Source: Paraburkholderia caffeinilytica (lineage in GTDB: Bacteria; Pseudomonadota; Gammaproteobacteria; Burkholderiales; Burkholderiaceae). Taken from it: 64,000 nt of DNA. The stretch lies in assembly GCF_003368325.1 (NCBI RefSeq), contig NZ_CP031467.1:372001-436000 (forward strand), written 5' to 3'. Both the position numbers and the translations under genes were made by a program. Shown here piece after piece: positions 1 to 8,189 of the stretch. The notes under the pieces were generated by a model. It saw only the letters and a program-made list of their open reading frames with translations, did no database searches and was not told where the DNA came from. The stretch's first letter is position 1. Every line of letters begins with the position of its first letter.

Positions 1-1091
1 CGCTTTTTCCGGGAGAACAGTGGTCTCATCTGATGCGCGGGTGGCGCGTGGCGAGGTCCGGATGTCGCCCATAGAATCGCGACCGAGTTATTCGGAGCAT
101 TGTGATAAAGCACAACAGGCAGCCCGCACGCCCTATAGCCATACCAGACATCCTTCTTGAGATGCTCGTCCTCAATTGAAGGGTCGTAGCAGTCTTTGAG
201 CAACCTGACCAGATCCGCCGGACCGTTGTCGTCAATCACAATGTCATTACTGAGGATGGCAGAAAAAGTCGATTCGAAGCGGAACGCTCCGGTTGCAACG
301 CGGAATCGGCCAATGGCATCGTCCACGGTTCCCGTCGCGCGGCTGGAGGCCAGGTAGTGGTGAATATGGATACAGCAGTCGGCGGTAAGCGACGTGCCAA
401 GCCGCCCTTGGTTCTGGTCGCAGAAGACAGGGATCTTCCCCTTCCACTCGCCCTTCTCGTTCTGCCGAATGAGCGTAGCACCCGATGCGGTGAAATCATC
501 GATCAGGCAGACGCGTTCAAACATTGCCGCCTCGTCGCAGAAACCCCGTTTGTCTAGACGCTCACGCAAGGCCTCGTTCAACTTCTTCCACTTCTCGTTT
601 GATATTTCGCTGGCAGCCACAACCTGCTCCGTGGAAACGCGCCCTTCGTTATCTCGACGAAATATGTCAATCTTCGCCCCGTCACTCAACCCAACATAAA
701 GCGTCCGGATCCCGATCAATTCGAGGTGACGTTCGGCCGCCTTATTGCCCCACGTTCTATACAGAGGTACGCCCAACTGCTTCGCCACCTCGGTGCGCAT
801 GCAGCGCAGAAGCACTGGCATTGTCAGATCCACCAGATGATGCATTTCGCCCTGACTGACAAATACAAGCTGCTTTCGAAGAAAGCTGTAGGCCGTCGTG
901 CGATCCTTCCGGGCGAACTGCCCAAGCCAGGCGAGAAGGTTCACGTAAAAGCGCGCTCCGGGACTGTAGCCCTGGTAATGGTCATATTTGGCGCCGACCA
1001 TCAGCCGCAACCAGGCAAACTCTTCTGTTGCCCGGGTCTCGTCCCATTCCATCAGGTCTGCCAGCAGGCGCATGGCAAGTTGTGCCTTCAT
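1..1091 (-). CDS. Phosphoribosyltransferase-like protein (partial)
   Basis: The frame is open from an ATG at 1091 to the left edge (363 codons, no stop), so the C-terminus lies outside the window. The key motif is CLIDDFTASGAT at about residues 195-206. It matches the type I phosphoribosyltransferase PRPP-binding loop: hydrophobic residues, two acidic residues, then small-Gly-x-Thr. The N-terminal 180 residues look helical and resemble no domain I know. The ATG overlaps the stop of the upstream SIS-HAD gene as ATGA, so the two are translationally coupled. I infer transfer of a phosphoribosyl group, or binding of PRPP, in the same pathway as the SIS-HAD protein. The substrate is unknown. It is not a housekeeping Apt, Hpt, Upp or PyrE by length or by the sequence around the loop. 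Confidence 0.72.
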   Translation of the reverse strand, partial: MKAQLAMRLLADLMEWDETRATEEFAWLRLMVGAKYDHYQGYSPGARFYVNLLAWLGQFARKDRTTAYSFLRKQLVFVSQGEMHHLVDLTMPVLLRCMRTEVAKQLGVPLYRTWGNKAAERHLELIGIRTLYVGLSDGAKIDIFRRDNEGRVSTEQVVAASEISNEKWKKLNEALRERLDKRGFCDEAAMFERVCLIDDFTASGATLIRQNEKGEWKGKIPVFCDQNQGRLGTSLTADCCIHIHHYLASSRATGTVDDAIGRFRVATGAFRFESTFSAILSNDIVIDDNGPADLVRLLKDCYDPSIEDEHLKKDVWYGYRACGLPVVLYHNAPNNSVAILWATSGPRHAPPAHQMRPLFSRKK

Positions 1092-3142
1092 CTTTCAAAC
1101 CCCGGCACTGTCAGAATTGCACGAACATGTTCGATAAACTCCGGCGCAAACCGCAGCGCCCCTCCTTCGATCACGAGCGCCTTGAGGTAAAACCGCGTAC
1201 CCTGCGCGCCCATCAGGCCTAGAGGCAGAAAATTCCAGCAGGCGTCCCTCGCAATCGAGACACCATTTACACTGAGGCCCAGACCTGCGTTGAGAAATTC
1301 ATAATCGTTACCCTCGATGTCACCCGAATCTCCCAGCCTCAGAATTTCGTCATCGCGACCACAACCAACGGTCGCGGCAATGGCCGAAACAACTCTGTCC
1401 TTACCCGCAGATTCTGTGAGCACGTCTATTGAGTGGCCGGAATAAAAAATTCTCCATCCCCCATACCCTTTGGTGTTGAGCCATTGGCGCACGTAGGCCC
1501 CAACGCGGTACTTCGCTGAGTGATCACGAATTCGGAGGCTCAACTGCCCTTCGCCAATTTTCGGCGACGACTTCAACGCGCCGAGCAGGGTTGACTCGGT
1601 CAACCACTCGGTCAACTCGACGAACCTCGGGTCCGGCTTACCCTGCACCGGCGCCGCCGCGGCGAGACCAGATACGATCGACCCACTATAAAAACCGATC
1701 GTGATCCGCTCCCACAGTCCCTCATCCAGCTTGCCCCGCAGATCATCGTGCAGCGAATCACCTCGACCTGTTGCAAAGCCGATCGGAAATCCGGCACCTG
1801 CTATACGCGCAATTTCCGATATAAGGCAGGCATCCAGCCCCTCAAACCGGAGGTCTGTGTTGCAGAACGTTCCGTCGAAATCGCAAACCAGTGCACGAAA
1901 TCGGGCCCGCTCAAGCCGGTTGGCGAACGCAACGCCGGCCAGCCTGAATGTTTCGTAGGTCGCGCGCGGCGCATTCACGTTTCGTACTTTCCGCACGAGA
2001 GCAGGCGGCCAGCCACCTCGCCCGCGAACGGCCATACGGACGTCCGATGCGTGTAATGCCCGCCCGAACTCCGGAACGTCGGGCTGTCCCGGGTCAATCC
2101 CACGGCGTTGGGACAGGATGTCAGTTACCAGGATTGCATCGATCACACTGACGATTTCTGCGAGTGCATGCTCGGTTGGCAGGTCGAGCCGAATGACAGG
2201 CACATCTGCAGGAAACGTCCCTATCGTCGCCTGCGCCAGAATCCGGTCCCGAGGTGACTCAAACGAGACAAAGCACGGCGCGAGTTCCCGATTGGCCAGC
2301 TGCAGGTGACGGCCATGTGCGAACTGCCTAAAATCGACCTTCTGAACCACACCGATCGCCGATTCGGCAATCTTCGATTCGATATCGATCGCACCTGCTA
2401 TGCCGTCCCTGCCATAAAGCACGCAAATGTGACGGCCAGCGTCGACCGCGTCTCCTAGTCCCTGTTCCGCAATCTGCCCGCGACGCTGCTCAAGCCACTG
2501 CCCATCAATCTGCTCGAGATATCGTTGCAAGCCATCAATCGAGTATCCGCGCGCGACGAGGATCATCGTTGCGATCAGCGAGTTGGTCGCGAGATATCCA
2601 TCTTTTCCCCAGGGAGCCGCGAAAGCGGCAACGGTCGCGCCCGATGCGCGGAGCCTGTCCGCCAGCGGGCTTTCGGGCGCCAGCGTCAGCGCGAACCCCG
2701 GAATCTCCAGCGTCAGCATGTGCCGACTGGCAGCGAGAACATCCTTGTTCTTGCCTTCGGCTGAAACCAGAACGACCGCGCAGTCCTCCGGCCGCGTCTC
2801 ATGCGCAAGCAGTTCAACGGGGGTCGACTGGCGTGAAATCCGCCCGAACTCCGATTCGTGAAGTTGGGCTAGAAAGGCTGCCGAGGTCGACGAACCTCCC
2901 GAACCAACTGCAAGCAGACTCCGCCCTGAGTTGGCCGCGATAACCCGTGTCAAAAGGTCGACGTTTTGCTCAAGCGCCCAACGTATTGCGCTCGGCAGGT
3001 ATGCAATTTCCTCGGCAAACTGCTTTCCCATCCCCGGTAGTCTCTCAAATTCTCGTTTGTCTTCTGTCTTAATATAAGCCGATCGCGCGGCGGCGATCAC
3101 ATTAACATTAAAACGCGGGGCTAACGAGGAAGGATAGATCAT
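1088..3142 (-). CDS. SIS domain - HAD phosphatase fusion protein
   Basis: This is a protein of about 684 aa with two enzyme-like halves. The N-terminal half carries a sugar-isomerase (SIS) fold signature, GSGGSST at about residues 80-86, followed by a second SIS-like stretch with an acidic VSAEGKN turn. The C-terminal half is a Cof-type HAD phosphatase: DFDGT near 421, GFATGRGDS near 455, a lysine in GKDR near 580, and GDSGDIEGND near 604-613. All four HAD motifs are present. SIS domains bind or isomerise phosphosugars and HAD enzymes remove phosphate, so the protein plausibly processes a sugar phosphate. It is the first gene of a pair coupled to a phosphoribosyltransferase-like gene. I prefer the ATG at 3142, which follows a GGACGGGG stretch; an in-frame ATG at 3181 is possible. 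Confidence 0.78.
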   Translation of the reverse strand: MIYPSSLAPRFNVNVIAAARSAYIKTEDKREFERLPGMGKQFAEEIAYLPSAIRWALEQNVDLLTRVIAANSGRSLLAVGSGGSSTSAAFLAQLHESEFGRISRQSTPVELLAHETRPEDCAVVLVSAEGKNKDVLAASRHMLTLEIPGFALTLAPESPLADRLRASGATVAAFAAPWGKDGYLATNSLIATMILVARGYSIDGLQRYLEQIDGQWLEQRRGQIAEQGLGDAVDAGRHICVLYGRDGIAGAIDIESKIAESAIGVVQKVDFRQFAHGRHLQLANRELAPCFVSFESPRDRILAQATIGTFPADVPVIRLDLPTEHALAEIVSVIDAILVTDILSQRRGIDPGQPDVPEFGRALHASDVRMAVRGRGGWPPALVRKVRNVNAPRATYETFRLAGVAFANRLERARFRALVCDFDGTFCNTDLRFEGLDACLISEIARIAGAGFPIGFATGRGDSLHDDLRGKLDEGLWERITIGFYSGSIVSGLAAAAPVQGKPDPRFVELTEWLTESTLLGALKSSPKIGEGQLSLRIRDHSAKYRVGAYVRQWLNTKGYGGWRIFYSGHSIDVLTESAGKDRVVSAIAATVGCGRDDEILRLGDSGDIEGNDYEFLNAGLGLSVNGVSIARDACWNFLPLGLMGAQGTRFYLKALVIEGGALRFAPEFIEHVRAILTVPGFER

Positions 3143-3644
3143 TGTCCCCGTCCAGCCTAGGACTAGCGCCGGAGGCGCCATCAGTCATCATTTTACGTTC
3201 AGTTTAACCAGCCGCGGTAATAGCTCGCCCCGTGTTTCGCAACTTGTTGCAGAGTTGGCAGAAACGCGGGCAACCAGTGGGGTTCTAAGCCATTTTCTCG
3301 CTACTGCAAGCCGGACTAAATATGCAAAACGCATACCGACCAGACTCCTCCCAACGCTGACGCCCTGGGAGCGTGCTTTCGCGCTGTGGGTCGCGCCGCG
3401 TCCCGCATCTCACACCTGCCAAGCATGAGTCCTTGGCACTGCAGTAAACAACGCTCAACTTCCAGCTGAGCGCAGCCGACATGGCTACTGGCGTACTGCG
3501 CCGTTACATTCAGAACACTCGTGCACTATCCATACCGCAGATACCCGGTCCGTCAAATACCCGAGTCCTGACCCGTTTTGCATTTGATATCGGGTTCATC
3601 GGGAAAACCGCTGCTCTTCAACCACTTGTGATTCCATCCAGAAA

Positions 3645-3681
3645 GTTATTCACAGCGTTGCCCCCAAAAACTGTGAATAAC
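3645..3681. repeat. Perfect 11-bp inverted repeat holding two DnaA-box-like sites
   Basis: GTTATTCACAG (3645-3655) and its exact reverse complement CTGTGAATAAC (3671-3681) are separated by 15 bases. Each arm contains TTATTCACA, which fits the DnaA box consensus TTWTNCACA. The pair could bind DnaA at a plasmid origin or form a hairpin. There is no T-run to suggest a terminator. Confidence 0.5.
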
Positions 3682-3729
3682 CGAGGCTTCGCAGTCGTTC
3701 CCGCCGCACTCGTGCCCCGGCATCTGCCC

Positions 3730-3885
3730 GGCACCCAGTTTCCTGCCCTGTCCCGCAACCGTAGTCGAAGGCGGGGCGGCGTCAAGGGGCGAGGGACCGT
3801 GTTGCCCGCACCCCTCCCTCACCTCTTTCCTTGACACCGCCCCGCCTTCGACTCCTTGGGTCGCACGGGCAGGAAACCGGGTGCC
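3730..3885. repeat. Long imperfect palindrome upstream of the DUF932 gene
   Basis: The inner arms at 3763-3787 and 3829-3853 match in 24 of 25 positions as an inverted repeat. The outer arms at 3730-3748 and 3867-3885 match in 18 of 19, with nearly symmetric 13-14 base gaps. The centre (3788-3828) is pyrimidine/purine-biased. The total span is 156 bp. It could be a cruciform-forming control element, a decayed terminator pair or a remnant of a small inverted-repeat element. There is no flanking U-tract. Confidence 0.6.
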
Positions 3886-3991
3886 AGGCAAAAGCAGAAG
3901 CCGACCCCGAGTTCCACCGGGAAGGTTTCGCACGTAAGCGGCAAGGCCATCCCACAGCCCGTAACTCAACCCTTTCGCTGTGGAGAACGAC

Positions 3992-4825
3992 ATGCAACTC
4001 GCTTCCTCTTTCCGTTACGGCTCCCCGATGCTGCGCGCAAATGCGCCGCTGTCGGACGATCAAATTCACCTCGTCGCCCCGTCGATCTTCGCGGACGGCA
4101 AGCACGAAAGCCGCTCGGAACGTTACACCTACATTCCGACCATCGACGTACTGCGAGGCCTACGTAACGAAGGTTTTCAGCCCTTCATGGTTTGCCAGAC
4201 CCGCGTGCGCGACGAGGGCAAGCGTGAGTACACGAAGCACATGCTCCGACTGCGCTATGCAGACCAGATAGTCGGCGACGAAGCCAACGAAATTGTGCTC
4301 CTGAACTCGCACGACGGCACGAGCAGCTATCAAATGCTTGCGGGCGTGCTGCGTTTCGTGTGCCAGAACGGCATGGTGGCGGGCGACAGCGTGCGCGAAA
4401 TCCGCGTACCACACAAGGGCAACATCGTTCAGAACGTCATCAATGGCGCGTTCGACGTGCTCGACGGCTTCGATCTGATCCGCGAGCAGAAGGACGGTAT
4501 GCGTGCCGTCGAGTTGAACCGCGACGAACAACACGCGTTCGCTCGCTCTGCGCTCGCGCTGCGCTACGACCCGACCGACGCCGAAGCACCCGCCCCCGTC
4601 ACCGACAGTCAACTACTCGCCCCGCGCCGTTTCGAAGATCGCCGCGACGACCTCTGGACGGTATTCAACCGCGTTCAGGAAAACCTTACCAAAGGCGGCC
4701 TGCACGGACGTTCTCGCAGCGGGCGCGCCATGTCCACGCGCCCCATCACCGGCATCGACCAGAACGTGAAGCTCAACCGCGCGCTCTGGATGCTCGCTGA
4801 CGCCATGCGCCAGATGAAGACGTAA
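3992..4825 (+). CDS. DUF932 family protein
   Basis: This protein of 277 aa has the layout of the DUF932 family, common on plasmids and integrative elements and of unknown function. Typical blocks visible are SERYTYIPT near residues 44-52, FMVCQTRVR near 69-77, MLRLRY near 88, and RFVCQNGMV near 120. The start was chosen at the ATG at 3992 because GGAG ends 6 bases before it; a GTG at 3980 is also in frame. It is followed 133 bases later by the parB-like gene in the same direction, so the two may be one backbone operon. I infer a role in plasmid maintenance or DNA handling, without evidence for a mechanism. Confidence 0.8.
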   Translation: MQLASSFRYGSPMLRANAPLSDDQIHLVAPSIFADGKHESRSERYTYIPTIDVLRGLRNEGFQPFMVCQTRVRDEGKREYTKHMLRLRYADQIVGDEANEIVLLNSHDGTSSYQMLAGVLRFVCQNGMVAGDSVREIRVPHKGNIVQNVINGAFDVLDGFDLIREQKDGMRAVELNRDEQHAFARSALALRYDPTDAEAPAPVTDSQLLAPRRFEDRRDDLWTVFNRVQENLTKGGLHGRSRSGRAMSTRPITGIDQNVKLNRALWMLADAMRQMKT

Positions 4826-4869
4826 CCGCCTGCAGGGGCGGCAGCATCTCGCCGCCCAACTCGATCTCA

Positions 4870-4908
4870 TTCCATCAGGAGTCCTATCCGGGTCACGTCC
4901 TGATGGAA
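4870..4908. repeat. Perfect 11-bp inverted repeat between DUF932 and parB genes
   Basis: TTCCATCAGGA (4870-4880) and TCCTGATGGAA (4898-4908) are exact reverse complements with a 17-base loop. They lie 50 bases before the parB start. This could be an attenuator-like hairpin or a repressor site controlling parB. There is no U-tract. Confidence 0.5.
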
Positions 4909-4958
4909 CCAGTAGCACCCGACCCGGAACTTTCCTGCCAATTTTTCTGGAGTCAGTC

Positions 4959-7199
4959 ATGCAAGCTCAGATCACAACCACCACGGCAGATGCCGTCGAA
5001 ATGACCTCCCCGCTCGAAACCAACTTCGGCAACGAACAGCCGGTCGTCACCGTGCCATATTCCAGCCTGCGGCCCTCACCGCTCAACGCCCGCACGAAAC
5101 CGCTGTCGAACATTCCAGCGCTTGCCGCCAATATCCGGGCGAAGGGACTGCTGCAAAACCTCGTCGTCCACGAGATGAAGGGCTCACGCGGTAAACAGCG
5201 CAAGTACGGCGTCTGTGCGGGCCAGCGCCGCGAAGCCGCGCTCGACCTGCTGCACGAGCAGAAGCATATCGCGGCCGACTATCCGGTGCCGGTGCGGATC
5301 GTCAGCGAAGGGGAAGCCCTCGCGATCAGCCTGATCGAAAACAGCGAACGCGAAGGACTCGACCCGTTCGACGTTCTGCGCGCATACCGGATGCTCGCAG
5401 AGGAAGGCCGCAGCGTCGATTACATCGCGGCGCTTTTCTCCGCCTCGCCGCTCACCGTCAAGCGTCGCATGAAGCTCGCCAACGTATCACCCAAACTGCT
5501 TGCCCTGCTGCGTGAGGACGCGATCACGCTCGATCAGCTTGCGGCACTCGCCCTCGCAGACGACCACGAAACGCAGGAACATATCTGGTTCGACGCAAAC
5601 GAGTGGCAGCGCCAGCCGAACTACCTGCGACAGGCCATTACGCGCGCCGAGATCGACGCGAGCCGCAGCCGCCTCGTGCGCTTCGTCGGCCTCGCCGCCT
5701 ATGAGGCAGCGGGCGGATACGTGCGCCGCGACCTATTCAGCGACGACGAGAACGCCGGATACATTGCCGACGCCGAACTGCTGCAGAAACTCGTCGCGCA
5801 GAAGCTCGACGCCGCCGCCGAGGAAGTCCGCGCCGAGGGATGGGGCTGGACCGAGACGCGTGTCGAGCGCGATTTTACCGAACTGAACCGGCACGGCAGA
5901 CTGCGCCCGGTGCAGTGCCAATACACCGACGACGAGCAGCGTGAAATGGACGCCCTCACCGCGCAGCAGGACGAACTCGCTGAAAAGATCGATGCACTCT
6001 CGGAGAACGATGAAGATGCCTACGAAGAAGCCGACCGGCTCAACGACGAAATCGAGCGGGTCAATGCGGCAATCATCGCACTCGAAAGTCGCGCGCTCGT
6101 ATGGGACGCGCAGCAGATGGCCGAGGCGGGTACATTCGTGATCGTCGGACCGCAGGGTGAACTCGTCATCGAACGCGGCCTCGTGCGACGCGAGAACAGC
6201 GCGGCGCTCGACGCGGCAGGCGCGACGGTCACCGGCATGGCCACAGCCGAAGGCCCGGACACCGGGTCCACCAAGGCTCCGAAGGTTAAGCCCGTCCACA
6301 GCGCGAAACTCTGCCAGCGGCTCACCGCGCACCGCACCGCTGCCGTCCACGCGGAACTGGTCGCGCAGCCCGCCGTGGCGCTCGCCGCCATGCTGCACTA
6401 TCTGATCCCGAAGGCACTGCCCGAGCACTACGGGCATGTCTCCTCTCACGGCTATCTCGCGCTGTCGGGCGAGAACAACCATGATAGCCTGCTGCGAGTA
6501 GCCGACGACCTGCCCGCCAGCCCCGCATGGAATGCCATCGAAACGCATCGGGAACGCTGGATTGCGGAACTGCCCGCAAAACGGGGCGACCTGCTGCCGT
6601 GGCTCATCGAGCAGGATCCCGGTACGACTCTGCTCGAACTGCTCGCGTTCTGCACCGGCACCCTGCTCGACGGCATCGCGGGCGAGGAAAAGCCGCATGC
6701 GATCAACCGGCTCGCGGGAGCGCTGAACCTCGACATGACCCGGTACTGGACGCCGACGCGCGCTACGTATTTCTATCACGTCAGCAAGGCGCGTATCGCG
6801 GAAGTCGTGTCTGCCACCGTGTCTCCCAAGGCCGCTGCCGACCTCGACAAGATGAAGAAGGCCGACGCGGCAGCCGCCGCCGAGCTGCGGCTCGCCAAGG
6901 CAGCATGGCTCCCGGAAATCCTCACCGATCGTGACGTCCCGGCCGCGCCGTCATGGGAAAACCGTGACGACGACGATGAGGACGACCGCGACGACGCGGA
7001 TACCGGAGACGGCGCGGACGAAACGCCGGAGGACGGAGACACTGACGCGGAACCCGACGCCGGTAACGGCACGGAACACGTCAACGACACGCCCACCGAC
7101 GCGGAAGCTGTGCCCGCGGCCGCTAGCCCGCTGACGCCGTGGCCTTTCCCGACTGCCGACGGCATGAACGGCGAGCAATCCCGCCCGCTCGGGGCGTAA
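4959..7199 (+). CDS. Large ParB/RepB/Spo0J-family nuclease-like partition protein
   Basis: This protein of 746 aa is much longer than classical ParB (about 300 aa). Near the N-terminus is a ParB domain: the CTP/nuclease-type motif CAGQRREA at about residues 86-93, and ENSEREGLDPFDVLRAY near 127-143, which corresponds to the ParB box ENxxRxxLxP. A helix-turn-helix follows (SVDYIAALFSASPLTVKRRM, about 150-170). Residues about 323-385 form a charged coiled coil, and from about 667 the tail is extremely acidic (runs of D and E). ParB proteins bind centromere-like sites and load as CTP-dependent clamps. No ParA gene is adjacent on this strand, so it may work as a stand-alone element protein. The start is the ATG at 4959, preceded by TGGAG. 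Confidence 0.82.
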   Translation: MQAQITTTTADAVEMTSPLETNFGNEQPVVTVPYSSLRPSPLNARTKPLSNIPALAANIRAKGLLQNLVVHEMKGSRGKQRKYGVCAGQRREAALDLLHEQKHIAADYPVPVRIVSEGEALAISLIENSEREGLDPFDVLRAYRMLAEEGRSVDYIAALFSASPLTVKRRMKLANVSPKLLALLREDAITLDQLAALALADDHETQEHIWFDANEWQRQPNYLRQAITRAEIDASRSRLVRFVGLAAYEAAGGYVRRDLFSDDENAGYIADAELLQKLVAQKLDAAAEEVRAEGWGWTETRVERDFTELNRHGRLRPVQCQYTDDEQREMDALTAQQDELAEKIDALSENDEDAYEEADRLNDEIERVNAAIIALESRALVWDAQQMAEAGTFVIVGPQGELVIERGLVRRENSAALDAAGATVTGMATAEGPDTGSTKAPKVKPVHSAKLCQRLTAHRTAAVHAELVAQPAVALAAMLHYLIPKALPEHYGHVSSHGYLALSGENNHDSLLRVADDLPASPAWNAIETHRERWIAELPAKRGDLLPWLIEQDPGTTLLELLAFCTGTLLDGIAGEEKPHAINRLAGALNLDMTRYWTPTRATYFYHVSKARIAEVVSATVSPKAAADLDKMKKADAAAAAELRLAKAAWLPEILTDRDVPAAPSWENRDDDDEDDRDDADTGDGADETPEDGDTDAEPDAGNGTEHVNDTPTDAEAVPAAASPLTPWPFPTADGMNGEQSRPLGA

Positions 7200-7209
7200 C
7201 GCCCCCCTC

Positions 7210-7259
7210 GCCCCGGCAACGGGGCAAGGCAGGCGGCAAGCCCGTATCCGCCGCCTGCC
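7210..7259. terminator. Tandem hairpins after the parB-like gene
   Basis: A 5-bp GC hairpin (GCCCC/GGGGC, 7210-7225) is followed by a perfect 10-bp stem, GGCAGGCGGC at 7228-7237 with GCCGCCTGCC at 7250-7259. Their position 10-60 bases after the parB stop suggests transcription termination or mRNA 3' protection. A U-tract is lacking, so intrinsic termination is unproven. Confidence 0.4.
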
Positions 7260-7300
7260 AGACTGAACCGGTGGAACATCTCGTGTCCGACCGCATCCGC

Positions 7301-7527
7301 ATGACCGTACTCGCCACCAATGCCGAAGGCTTCCGGTCCTCTACCTGACTTTCGTCGACGCCACCGACCTGCAATACAACGAAGGCCAGCCCTATGCCAT
7401 GGCCCTCGCCCGCACCGAAGATCAAGGCTACCGGCCATCGATGATCGCCTTCGTCCAGAACGACACTGTGGCAGGTATGCTCCGCCTCGCCGTCGCGTTC
7501 ATGGAAGGCGATGCCGACGAGGTATGA
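7301..7527 (+). pseudogene. Small backbone gene apparently broken by a frameshift
   Basis: A frame starting at ATG 7301 (or GTG 7271) reads into TNAEGFR and then stops at 7346. The adjacent frame from about 7339 continues as LYLTFVDATDLQYNEGQ and onward to a TGA at 7525-7527, with strongly coding-like codon use. One missing base near 7336 would join the two into one protein of about 75 aa. The last 100 bases overlap the 3' end of the convergent traM-like gene. No family was recognised. A sequencing error or programmed frameshifting cannot be excluded. Confidence 0.4.
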
Positions 7528-8189
7528 CCCGTGCGGGCGGACGGCACGCCGTCCGCCCGTCCCCAATGGATACCTGCCCACCATCCCGCCAGCCCACCCG
7601 CGCCTGCCGCCAGCAGCATCACGACCAGCCCGCCAGCGACCAGTCCGTAACACGCCCGCATGATCCTCCGCTCGACTGACGCGAGCGCCGCATCGAGCCG
7701 CTGCCGCTGCTCGCGCGCGGCAACCGCAGTTGCGCCCACGATCCGGTTTCCGGCAACGCGAGCAATGTGGCTCGCCGCCCGCTGCGTAAGCGCAGCCAGC
7801 GCCTCATCATTCAGCGCTGCAAGCGCGGCCCGGTAGCGCGCCTCGTGCTCATCGGTCATCTGTCCGGCCAGTTCGATCGTGGCCTTGCAGCGCGCGAGCG
7901 CGTCACGATGCTGAGTCATGAGCGCATCCGTCGCTGCCCGTGCCTCCGTCCGCATGGCATCCAGGCTGCCCGCGCCTGCCTGCCGGACGCGCTCCGGCAT
8001 GGTCTCGTAGAGTCGCCCGTAGTGCTCGAGCATGACCAGCACAGACCACAGCGCATCGTTGTCACGCAGGTTGAGTGCGCCTGATATCCGCCGCATTCGC
8101 AGCACACTGGCGTCGTCGGGTAATTCGCCGGTGACGTCGAGAAACAGGGAGGCAAGCGCATCTACCGGCCTGCCCTGCCCGTTATCCAT
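7428..8189 (-). CDS. TraM-like membrane-anchored coiled-coil transfer protein
   Basis: The product of 253 aa starts at an ATG that overlaps the end of the traL-like gene by 8 bases. It has a helical, charged body with coiled-coil character (residues about 80-175) and one clear transmembrane segment near the C-terminus (about 181-206, rich in G, A, V and L). That is the architecture of IncP TraM, the third gene of the traK-traL-traM operon beside oriT, though this protein is longer. It probably helps link the relaxosome to the membrane or stabilises transfer. The last 33 residues overlap a small gene on the other strand and are of low complexity, so the original stop may have been earlier. Confidence 0.5.
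   Translation of the reverse strand: MDNGQGRPVDALASLFLDVTGELPDDASVLRMRRISGALNLRDNDALWSVLVMLEHYGRLYETMPERVRQAGAGSLDAMRTEARAATDALMTQHRDALARCKATIELAGQMTDEHEARYRAALAALNDEALAALTQRAASHIARVAGNRIVGATAVAAREQRQRLDAALASVERRIMRACYGLVAGGLVVMLLAAGAGGLAGWWAGIHWGRADGVPSARTGHTSSASPSMNATARRSIPATVSFWTKAIIDGR

Larger units (their letters stand above)
3182..3979. other. Dyad-rich intergenic region, possible origin or control region
   Basis: No convincing gene was seen in these 800 bases. The open frames here lack ribosome sites and family resemblance. The stretch separates the divergent SIS-HAD operon and DUF932/parB operon, so it must hold promoters for both. It contains a perfect inverted pair of DnaA-box-like sequences at 3645-3681 and a long imperfect palindrome at 3730-3885. 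Such structures next to a parB-like gene are compatible with a plasmid origin or partition control region. No rep gene is visible nearby, so this stays a suggestion. Confidence 0.4.

Noticed and set aside
3481..3834. Open frame of 117 codons in the dyad-rich region
   Set aside because: No ribosome site, no family resemblance, and it runs through both inverted repeats.
5733..6779. Open frame of 348 codons antisense to the parB-like gene
   Set aside because: A shadow of the GC-rich coding strand; the ParB reading explains codon bias and motifs.
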